From: Bacillus sp. SD075
GTDB lineage: Bacteria > Bacillota > Bacilli > Bacillales > DSM-1321
DNA: 64,000 nucleotides
Assembly (NCBI RefSeq): GCF_017355165.1
Contig: NZ_JADILK010000001.1
Location: 248,001-312,000 of the forward strand
Reading direction: 5' to 3'
The translations under genes and the position numbers were made by a program. Of the stretch, positions 39,751 through 47,122 are shown one piece after another (within the stretch, counting starts at the first letter, position 1; each line of letters starts with the position of its first letter). The notes under the pieces are model-generated. The model was given only the letters and a program-made list of their open reading frames with translations. It was not told the origin of the DNA and searched no databases.

Positions 39751-40504
39751 AGTGGATTCGGTGGGTATCCGATTTGGCGGATTGAAAGCCGTTTCCGATG
39801 TGAACGTTGAATTATTTCCAGGGGAACTTGTAGGCCTGATCGGACCGAATGGGGCAGGGAAAACGACCTTCTTCAATTTATTGACGGGTGTGTATGTCCC
39901 TACAGAAGGGACGATTGCCTTGAACGGGGAAAATCTAAATAAGCAGCCGCCTTATAAAATTACGAGAAAAGGGATCTCGAGGACTTTTCAAAATATCCGC
40001 CTTTTCAGTGAGTTATCCGTGATCGATAACGTGAAGGTTGCTTACCACTCGCTTGCCAAGCATGGAATTCAAAGCTCGATATTCCGGCTGCCGGGACATT
40101 TTTCCGGGGAAAGGGAAATGGATGGAAAGGCGCTCGAATTTTTGAAGATTTTCAATCTTGACCATTTTAAGGATGAAAAAGCGAAGAATCTCCCATACGG
40201 ACAGCAAAGGCGGCTGGAAATCGCCCGTGCCCTTGCCGCCAATCCGAAACTCCTTTTACTGGACGAACCCGCAGCCGGGATGAATCCGCATGAAACGAAA
40301 GAATTGATGAACCTCATCGCTTTTATCCGGAAGGAATTCAACCTTACCGTTTTGCTCATCGAACATGATATGTCACTGGTCATGGGGGTATGCGAACGGA
40401 TTTATGTCCTTGATCATGGACAGCTTATCGCGCACGGAAAGCCGGAAGAAATCCGCAACGATCCAAAGGTCATCGAGGCATATCTAGGGGAGGAGGTTTC
40501 CTGA
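39725..40504 (+). CDS. livG: Branched-chain amino acid ABC ATPase LivG, copy 1
   Basis: This 259-residue ATPase has Walker A GPNGAGKTT, the LivG-type motif GISRTFQNIRLF, signature LPYGQQRRLEIARAL, Walker B LLLLDEPAAGMNP and LIEHDMSLVMG. It overlaps livM at its start and livF at its stop, implying tight coupling. Confidence 0.95.
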   Translation: METTIPLLKVDSVGIRFGGLKAVSDVNVELFPGELVGLIGPNGAGKTTFFNLLTGVYVPTEGTIALNGENLNKQPPYKITRKGISRTFQNIRLFSELSVIDNVKVAYHSLAKHGIQSSIFRLPGHFSGEREMDGKALEFLKIFNLDHFKDEKAKNLPYGQQRRLEIARALAANPKLLLLDEPAAGMNPHETKELMNLIAFIRKEFNLTVLLIEHDMSLVMGVCERIYVLDHGQLIAHGKPEEIRNDPKVIEAYLGEEVS

Positions 40505-41211
40505 TGCTGAAAATAGAGGACATCAATGTTTATTACGGCAATATCCAGGCGTTAAAAGGGGTTTCCATGGAGATAAACGAAGGGGAGATCGTGACTTTGA
40601 TCGGGGCGAACGGAGCGGGAAAAAGCACGCTGCTCAAAACGATTTCCGGCCTGTTAAAACCAAAGCAAGGAAAAGTCCTGTTCGAAGGCGATCCGATCGG
40701 AGGAAAAGCGGCACAGTCCATCGTGAAAATGGGCATATCCCATGTACCTGAAGGGCGGCGTGTCTTTGCCAATATGACGGTTGCCGAAAACCTGGAGCTT
40801 GGGGCTTATTTGCGAAAAGACAAAGAAGGTATCAATAAAGACATGGAAAAGGTCCATGAATTATTTCCAAGGCTGCTGGAGAGGATCAAACAGCAGGCCG
40901 GCACTCTTTCAGGCGGTGAACAGCAGATGCTTGCAATGGGGCGGGCTTTAATGGCGAAACCGCGTTTATTACTGCTTGATGAACCTTCGATGGGCCTTGC
41001 ACCGCTTCTGGTGAAGCAAATATTCAACATCATCCAGGAGATCAGTGAGTCGGGCACAACGATCCTTTTGGTCGAGCAAAACGCCAACCTCGCATTATCC
41101 ATCGCAAATCGGGCCTATGTAGTTGAAACGGGCCGAATCGTCCTGTCGGGCAATGCCGAGGAACTAACATCAAGTGAAGAAATAAAAATGGCCTATTTGG
41201 GAGGCCACTGA
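40504..41211 (+). CDS. livF: Branched-chain amino acid ABC ATPase LivF, copy 1
   Basis: This 235-residue ATPase has Walker A GANGAGKST, GISHVPEGRRVFANMTV, signature LSGGEQQMLAMGRAL, Walker B LLLLDEPSMGLAP and LLVEQNANLAL. It starts within the livG stop (TGATG overlap). It is followed by a terminator whose stem starts at the stop codon. Confidence 0.95.
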   Translation: MLKIEDINVYYGNIQALKGVSMEINEGEIVTLIGANGAGKSTLLKTISGLLKPKQGKVLFEGDPIGGKAAQSIVKMGISHVPEGRRVFANMTVAENLELGAYLRKDKEGINKDMEKVHELFPRLLERIKQQAGTLSGGEQQMLAMGRALMAKPRLLLLDEPSMGLAPLLVKQIFNIIQEISESGTTILLVEQNANLALSIANRAYVVETGRIVLSGNAEELTSSEEIKMAYLGGH

Positions 41212-41233
41212 ACCGCCATTTGGCGGTTTTTTA
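41211..41233 (+). terminator. Intrinsic terminator of liv operon 1
   Basis: AACCGCC (41211-41217) pairs with GGCGGTT (41222-41228), followed by TTTTTT. It is the undisturbed counterpart of the element-split terminator after the second livF. Confidence 0.85.
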
Positions 41234-41759
41234 TTTGATTATCGGGATATGCAAAATATACAGGAAGATAAAAAAGCTCAGGTGCTTCATGCATGATTTT
41301 ATACATCCAGTATAGTATTATTCAATTTTGATATAGGAATTAAGACTAAAAAAGCACGAAAAAACTGGGTTTAATTCCCTATCAATACCCATCTATTTTG
41401 GTAAAAATGGTATTAATAGGATGAATGAAATGGGAGAATGAATAAAATTTTTTGATCAATAAATTAGGAATTTGTAATTTTAATATAATTTAATTATCAG
41501 TTTTTTCTGATTATATCGCCTATTTTCGCAATATTTAAAATATATAAAGATAAAAATGAAATAGTACTCCCTATGAGAATTCTCCCAGTCAGCGAAATCT
41601 TCCCGCAATTATTGTATAGACGGAATGAAAATTATGCGGTAAACTATTTTTCGAAATATTAATTTAATTTGAAACATTTCATCTAATCAATTTTTTTCTG
41701 AAGCATCATGAATAAATATTCATGCATCAGAGCTTGATTACAAAATGGGGGGATTATTT
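41234..41759 (+). other. A+T-rich spacer upstream of liv operon 2
   Basis: No ORF. The part from 41615 (TATAGACGGA then GGTAAACTATTTTTC) resembles the region upstream of liv operon 1. Near the gene, ATGAATAAATATTCAT (41708-41723) is a small palindrome flanked by GCATC repeats that could be an operator or leader hairpin. Confidence 0.45.
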
Positions 41760-42938
41760 ATGAAAAAGAAAAAATTAGCAAGTGCATTCCTTTCTCTAAC
41801 ACTTGCTGCAGGAGTGCTGGCGGGTTGTTCTGGCTCTGGTTCATCTGAAAAATCAAGCGTGGATGGAGATACGATCAAAATCGGCGTCAACCTTGAATTA
41901 TCAGGCGGAGTCGCTTCATATGGACAATCGATTGCAGAAGGCCTGGAGCTTGCTACTGCAGAAATCAATAAAGAAGGCATTGACGGTAAAAAAATCAAAC
42001 TAATTAAAGTCGATAATAAATCTGAAGCCTCCGAAGCGACAAGCGGAGCGATCAAGCTGACATCACAGGATAAGGTTGCAGCGATTGTAGGTGCAGCGAC
42101 AAGCACGAACTCGATTGCCCAAGTACAGATTGCTCAAGATAATAAAGTGCCGGTCATCTCACCTTCTGGTACAAGCCCTGAAATCACTTTCAGCAAGGAT
42201 AAATTGAATGATTACATTTTCAGGACAAGCTTCATCGATCCGTTCCAAGGTACGGTAGCTGCGAACTTTGCCACCACTGAAATCAAAGCGAAAAGTGCAG
42301 CCATCTATATTGACAGCGCAAGTGATTATTCAAAAGGGTTAGCCGCAGCCTTTAAAGAACAATTCGAAAAAAACGGCGGAAAGATCGTGGCTCAGGAAGC
42401 TTACATTGCGAAGGATACTGATTTCCGTTCCACATTGACTCGTTTGAAATCGGCAAAACCCGATTTCATTTTCCTTCCTGGTTATTATGAGGAAGCTGGT
42501 CTGATCGTGAAGCAGGCTCGGGAAACTGGACTTGACGTCCCATTCATGGGCGGCGACGGCTGGGATTCTCCTAAGCTAGTGGAAATTGCCGGTGCAGAAG
42601 CCCTAAATAATACGTTCATCACGAACCATTATTCTTCAGGTGACCCTGATGAGAAAATTCAGAATTTTGTGTCAGCATTTAAGGCGAAGTACAAAGATAA
42701 ATCCCCGGATGCATTTAATGCACTAGGATATGACACAGGATACTTCCTTGCAGACGCGATTAAACGTGCCGGTTCAGCGGATTCAGAAAAAATCAAAGAA
42801 GCGCTTGAAAAAACGGCTGACCTTGAGCTTGTAACGGGTACTTTCACATTGGATGAAAAACATAATCCAATCAAATCTGCCACCATCCTTGAATTTAAAC
42901 AGGGAAAACAAGTATTCAACACAAAAATCAATCCTTAA
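41760..42938 (+). CDS. livJ: Branched-chain amino acid ABC transporter substrate-binding lipoprotein, copy 2
   Basis: This 392-residue lipoprotein (lipobox AGC after KKKKLASAFLSLTLAAGVL) is paralogous to the protein at 36623. Most of the fold is conserved, but the ligand loop reads VISPSGTSPEIT instead of LLTPTATNPDIT and many surface positions differ, so it is the most diverged member of the duplicated set. ATG 41760 follows a GGGGGG site. It may bind a different amino acid, which I infer only from the loop change. Confidence 0.93.
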   Translation: MKKKKLASAFLSLTLAAGVLAGCSGSGSSEKSSVDGDTIKIGVNLELSGGVASYGQSIAEGLELATAEINKEGIDGKKIKLIKVDNKSEASEATSGAIKLTSQDKVAAIVGAATSTNSIAQVQIAQDNKVPVISPSGTSPEITFSKDKLNDYIFRTSFIDPFQGTVAANFATTEIKAKSAAIYIDSASDYSKGLAAAFKEQFEKNGGKIVAQEAYIAKDTDFRSTLTRLKSAKPDFIFLPGYYEEAGLIVKQARETGLDVPFMGGDGWDSPKLVEIAGAEALNNTFITNHYSSGDPDEKIQNFVSAFKAKYKDKSPDAFNALGYDTGYFLADAIKRAGSADSEKIKEALEKTADLELVTGTFTLDEKHNPIKSATILEFKQGKQVFNTKINP

Positions 42939-42961
42939 TTTCGGAGAACAACTCCAACCCT

Positions 42962-42999
42962 TTCGCCGGCCCTTCATTCATTAAGAAGGTGCTGGCGAA
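42962..42999 (+). other. Intercistronic hairpin livJ2-livH2
   Basis: TTCGCCGGCCCTTC (42962-42975) pairs with GAAGGTGCTGGCGAA (42985-42999) with one bulge, followed by TTCTCATTTTTC. It could be a partial terminator or an mRNA stabiliser. The sequence differs from the hairpin at the same place in operon 1. Confidence 0.6.
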
Positions 43000-43103
43000 T
43001 TCTCATTTTTCAAGCATACCAGCTCGCTGAACATCCCCTAAGAGGAAAGCGAAGGGCCTGGACTTATCACTTATAAAATATAGATTTTCAAGGAGAGTCG
43101 AAC

Positions 43104-43982
43104 ATGGAATTGATACAACAGTTAATAAACGGGGTTTCACTAGGAAGTATTTATGCCCTTATCGCTCTCGGATACACGATGGTTTACGGGATTGTCAAAT
43201 TGATAAACTTCGCACATGGCGATGTATTCATGGTCGGCTCATTCGTTGGGTTTTACTCGATAACGGTATTGGATCTGTCATTTCTGCCCGCCCTCTTAAT
43301 CTCGATGACGGTCTGTGCGCTGTTTGGGGTATTGATCGAGCGTATCGCGTACAAGCCATTGCGTAACGCAACACGTATTGCCGCACTTATCACAGCCATC
43401 GGTGTTTCCCTTTTGATCGAATACGGATTCATCTACGTCCGCGGTGCACAGCCGGAAGCTTATCCGAATGATGTATTGCCGACAGACAAGTTCAATATTT
43501 TTGGAGTTTCCATCAATAGCCAATCGGTTTTGATTTTTGGAGTGGCGGTAGTCCTGATGATCATCCTTCAAATCATCGTTCATAAAACAAAAATAGGAAA
43601 AGCGATGCGTGCCGTTTCCTTCGATGCGGATGCAGCTAAGCTGATGGGGATTAATGTCAATAACACGATTTCTGCCACCTTTGCAATCGGTTCCGCTTTG
43701 GCTGGGGCAGCAGGCGTCATTTTCGGTATTTATTATATTAAGATCGAACCGCTCATGGGTGTGCTTCCGGGATTGAAGGCATTCGTTGCCGCCGTACTTG
43801 GAGGGATCGGGATTATACCGGGCGCGATGGTCGGTGGCCTATTGCTAGGTGTCATCGAAGCTTTGGTCAGTGCCGCCGGTTACTCATTATGGCGTGATGC
43901 CGTAGCCTTCGTCGTACTGATTCTTATCTTGATTTTCATGCCACAAGGCTTATTCGGTAAAAACAAAAAAGAAAAAGTATAG
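43104..43982 (+). CDS. livH: Branched-chain amino acid ABC permease LivH, copy 2
   Basis: This 292-residue permease has the same length as copy 1 and long identical stretches (ITAIGVSLLIE, GSALAGAAGVIFGIYYIKIE). Differences cluster in the loop after RGAQPEAYPN. ATG 43104 lies behind AAGGAGAG. Confidence 0.94.
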   Translation: MELIQQLINGVSLGSIYALIALGYTMVYGIVKLINFAHGDVFMVGSFVGFYSITVLDLSFLPALLISMTVCALFGVLIERIAYKPLRNATRIAALITAIGVSLLIEYGFIYVRGAQPEAYPNDVLPTDKFNIFGVSINSQSVLIFGVAVVLMIILQIIVHKTKIGKAMRAVSFDADAAKLMGINVNNTISATFAIGSALAGAAGVIFGIYYIKIEPLMGVLPGLKAFVAAVLGGIGIIPGAMVGGLLLGVIEALVSAAGYSLWRDAVAFVVLILILIFMPQGLFGKNKKEKV

Positions 43983-43995
43983 GGGAGACAAAGCA

Positions 43996-44961
43996 ATGAC
44001 TACAATTAAGCGAGCAAAAGGTTTTTGGCTCTCGATTTCACTATCATTGATCTTTTTCGCCGTAGTTCAAGTGTTAATCGGCGGCGGATCGCTAAATCCT
44101 TTTTATCAAAATACGCTCATGTTCATCGGGATCAACATCATTCTGGCAGCGAGCCTGCACTTGATCATCGGGATAACCGGGCAGTTCTCGATCGGACATG
44201 CGGGATTCCTGGCAGTCGGTGCCTATGCTTCAGCCGTTATGACGATGAAGCTGGAAATGCCATTTTATGCGGCATTGATAGTTGGCGGTTTGGCGTCAGC
44301 GTTGGCAGGTTTGATCATCGGAATTCCAAGCTTACGCTTAAAAGGTGACTATCTGGCGATTGCGACCCTTGGTTTTGGGGAAATCGTCCGGATCATGCTG
44401 TTGAATATTGATTATGTCGGCGGGGCGAGCGGCATGCAGGTTTCCCATTTGACCACTTGGCCGTGGGTATTCGCTTCCGTCATCATTACGATCATCGTCA
44501 TCCGGAACTTTACTAGCTCGACCCATGGCAGGGCCTGCATATCGATCCGTGAGGACGAGACGGCTGCCGATTCGATGGGAATCAATACGACCTATTACAA
44601 AGTTGTCGCGTTTGCGATCGGTGCTTTCTTTGCCGGTATTGCTGGGGGGCTTTACGCTCATAACTTCTATATCATCCAGCCATCGAACTTCGGATTCCTG
44701 AAATCATTCGATATTTTGATCCTAGTCGTACTTGGCGGTCTTGGAAGTCTTTCCGGTGCCGTATTGGCCGCGATATTACTGACGGTTATCACGACTTTCC
44801 TGCAGGATTATCCGGAAACACGAATGATCATCTACAGTCTTGTGCTTATCGTGATGATGATCTATCGTCCACAAGGTTTAATGGGGACTAAAGAAATAAC
44901 ATCCATGTTCAAACGTAAAGGAGGAAGCAGCCATGAAAAAAATAAAAACACCGCTGCTTAA
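43996..44961 (+). CDS. livM: Branched-chain amino acid ABC permease LivM, copy 2
   Basis: This 321-residue permease carries the same core motifs as copy 1 and diverges mostly in the first membrane helix and at the C-terminus. ATG 43996 follows AGGGGAG. It overlaps livG2 by 29 bases. Confidence 0.94.
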   Translation: MTTIKRAKGFWLSISLSLIFFAVVQVLIGGGSLNPFYQNTLMFIGINIILAASLHLIIGITGQFSIGHAGFLAVGAYASAVMTMKLEMPFYAALIVGGLASALAGLIIGIPSLRLKGDYLAIATLGFGEIVRIMLLNIDYVGGASGMQVSHLTTWPWVFASVIITIIVIRNFTSSTHGRACISIREDETAADSMGINTTYYKVVAFAIGAFFAGIAGGLYAHNFYIIQPSNFGFLKSFDILILVVLGGLGSLSGAVLAAILLTVITTFLQDYPETRMIIYSLVLIVMMIYRPQGLMGTKEITSMFKRKGGSSHEKNKNTAA

Positions 44962-45715
44962 AGTCGATTCGGTCGGCATCCAGTTCGGGGGGCTCAAAGC
45001 CGTTTCTGATGTGAACGTCGAGTTATATCCAGGGGAACTAATTGGCTTGATTGGTCCGAACGGCGCTGGAAAAACAACTTTCTTTAACTTGCTGACAGGA
45101 GTTTACGTTCCGACAGAGGGCACGATTTCTTTGGAAGGTGAGAACTTAAGAAAACTGCCTCCATATAAAATCACGCAAAAAGGGATCAGCCGGACATTCC
45201 AGAACATTCGCTTATTCAGTGAATTATCCGTGATCGATAATGTAAAAGTTGCCTATCATTCGCTTTCTAAGCATGGCATTTTAAGTTCGATCTTCCGCAT
45301 GCCGATCCATTTTAAAGGCGAAAAGGAAATGGATGAAAAGGCGATTGAGTTCCTGAAGATCTTCAACCTTGATCAATATAAGGATGAAAAGGCGAAGAAC
45401 CTGCCATATGGTAAACAAAGACGTTTGGAAATCGCCCGGGCACTTGCAGCCAACCCGAAACTGCTTTTGCTGGATGAACCGGCTGCGGGGATGAACCCTC
45501 AGGAAACGCATGAGCTCATGAACCTGATTGCCCTCATCCGTGAGAAATTTGATTTGACCGTATTATTGATAGAACATGATATGCCGCTCGTCATGGGTGT
45601 TTGCGAACGCATATATGTACTCGATCACGGACAACTGATCGCTCAAGGAAAGCCAGAGGAAATCCGTAACAATCCAAAAGTCATCGAGGCCTATCTGGGC
45701 GAGGAGGTTTCATAA
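44933..45715 (+). CDS. livG: Branched-chain amino acid ABC ATPase LivG, copy 2
   Basis: This 260-residue ATPase keeps all nucleotide-binding motifs (GPNGAGKTT, LPYGKQRRLEIARAL, LLLLDEPAAGMNP). ATG 44933 lies behind AAAGGAGG. Stop and livF2 start overlap. Confidence 0.95.
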   Translation: MKKIKTPLLKVDSVGIQFGGLKAVSDVNVELYPGELIGLIGPNGAGKTTFFNLLTGVYVPTEGTISLEGENLRKLPPYKITQKGISRTFQNIRLFSELSVIDNVKVAYHSLSKHGILSSIFRMPIHFKGEKEMDEKAIEFLKIFNLDQYKDEKAKNLPYGKQRRLEIARALAANPKLLLLDEPAAGMNPQETHELMNLIALIREKFDLTVLLIEHDMPLVMGVCERIYVLDHGQLIAQGKPEEIRNNPKVIEAYLGEEVS

Positions 45716-46422
45716 TGTTAAAAATCGAGGACATCAACGTCTATTACGGAAACATTCAAGCCTTGAAAGGAATTTCGCTTTCTATTAACGAAGGCGAAAT
45801 CGTAACCTTGATCGGGGCGAACGGAGCCGGGAAAAGCACGATGCTGAAAACCATTTCCGGCCTATTAAAACCAAAACAAGGGAAGGTCATATACGAAGGG
45901 CAATCCATCGGTGGAAAGGCAGCACAATCCATCGTGAAAATGGGCATCTCCCATGTCCCTGAAGGCCGGCGGGTCTTTGCCAACATGACTGTAGAAGAAA
46001 ACCTTCAGCTTGGTGCTTATTTACGCAAGGATAAGGCAGGCATCAAGCAGGATATGGAGAAAGTCTATGAATTATTCCCGCGTTTGCTAGAGCGCCTGAA
46101 ACAGCAATCCGGCACCCTTTCCGGAGGGGAACAGCAAATGCTCGCAATGGGCAGGGCACTCATGGCCAAGCCCCGGCTTCTGTTATTGGACGAGCCATCC
46201 ATGGGACTTGCTCCACTATTGGTGAAGCAAATCTTTCATATCATCGAAGAAATCAACAAAACGGGTACAACGATTCTGCTGGTCGAACAAAATGCCAACT
46301 TAGCATTATCCATCGCGGACAGAGCCTATGTTGTCGAGACCGGCCGAATTGTCCTATCAGGCAAATCAGAGGAACTGACCGCAAGCGAAGAAATCAAGAA
46401 TGCCTACTTGGGAGGACATTAA
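45715..46422 (+). CDS. livF: Branched-chain amino acid ABC ATPase LivF, copy 2
   Basis: This 235-residue ATPase is nearly identical to copy 1, with GANGAGKST, LSGGEQQMLAMG and LLLLDEPSMGLAP intact. It is the last gene of the second operon. Its terminator hairpin is present twice, 530 bases apart, on either side of a repeat element. Confidence 0.95.
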   Translation: MLKIEDINVYYGNIQALKGISLSINEGEIVTLIGANGAGKSTMLKTISGLLKPKQGKVIYEGQSIGGKAAQSIVKMGISHVPEGRRVFANMTVEENLQLGAYLRKDKAGIKQDMEKVYELFPRLLERLKQQSGTLSGGEQQMLAMGRALMAKPRLLLLDEPSMGLAPLLVKQIFHIIEEINKTGTTILLVEQNANLALSIADRAYVVETGRIVLSGKSEELTASEEIKNAYLGGH

Positions 46423-46425
46423 ATT

Positions 46426-46972
46426 GCTTTATGGCGGTTTAGAGACTGCAGGGAAACTCGATGAATTTCGAGTTTCCCTGCAGTTTTTTTATAAAAAAAG
46501 TTCCAGCTTGATTTTTAGAAATCCGCTCCCTTTCCGCCGACTGCCTGCTAAGCCCCATCAAAGCAAGCGCCTGTGGGGGTCTCGGCTAGCCAGTAATTCG
46601 GCAGGAGCGCCGCGAATTTCTTCAATCTAGTGTTTCATCCATATAAAAAGTAAAAAACATGAAGGATAAACAAGTCTTCTTTTAAAAAAGGATTCGGGTG
46701 AGATACTTCGGCCCCTTTTTTAGACAAAAGTGTTTTTATCTGAATAAGTTGATTGGAACGGAAGGTACGAGACTCCTGCGGGAAAAGCGAGTCCAGGGGA
46801 GACCCCACAGGCGCGAATGCACTGCGAAAGCGAGTGCCTGGAGTGGAAATCAAAGTGCAAATTTTAAAGTAATCAATTATTATCAAGTTTGTCTACAGTC
46901 AACCGCTTTTTGGTTTAAAATTAGAAAGAACCCATTTTTGTCGACAAACGGAGACCGCTTTATAGCGGTTTT
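46426..46972 (+). mobile_element. Composite MITE-like insertion, copies D and E, in the livF2 terminator
   Basis: The element (about 46441-46957) is flanked by GCTTTATGGCGGTTT (46426-46440) and GCTTTATAGCGGTTT (46958-46972), 14 of 15 matching; each is the 3' part of a terminator hairpin. It starts with the hairpin CTGCAGGGAAACTCG/CGAGTTTCCCTGCAG (46446-46483) plus T7 and ends with TAGAAAGAACCC and TTTTTGTCGACAAACGG. A degenerate core D lies at about 46527-46626. A second complete unit, copy E, lies inverted inside at about 46719-46902: its left end reads GTTTGTCTACAGTC on this strand and its core spans about 46752-46852. Confidence 0.7.
46446..46490 (+). terminator. Hairpin-T7 at the left end of element D, functional terminator for liv operon 2
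   Basis: A perfect 15-bp stem with an 8-base loop is followed by seven T, 24 bases after the livF2 stop. Confidence 0.75.
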
Positions 46973-46976
46973 TTGT
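46955..46976 (+). terminator. Displaced livF2 terminator hairpin
   Basis: ACCGC (46955-46959) pairs with GCGGT (46966-46970), followed by six T; the short stem resembles the terminator after the first livF. Confidence 0.55.
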
Positions 46977-46993
46977 TTTTTAAATAAGCTATT

Positions 46994-47048
46994 TTAACTA
47001 GATAAAAAGGTTAGTAAAACCATATCACACGGTATACAATCTAGTTAA
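46994..47048 (+). promoter_or_regulatory. Candidate promoter with flanking inverted repeat upstream of the protease gene
   Basis: TTAACTAGAT (46994-47003) and ATCTAGTTAA (47039-47048) form a perfect 10-bp inverted repeat 35 bases apart. A -10-like TATACAAT (47033-47040) abuts the right arm and a weak TTAGTA (47011-47016) could be the -35. The arrangement suggests a repressor site spanning the promoter. Confidence 0.45.
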
Positions 47049-47122
47049 GGATAATAGTAGAATGGGTTCATGATCAAAATTCATCCATAGCTATTCTTAA
47101 TCATATTTTTTGGAGTGATTGT

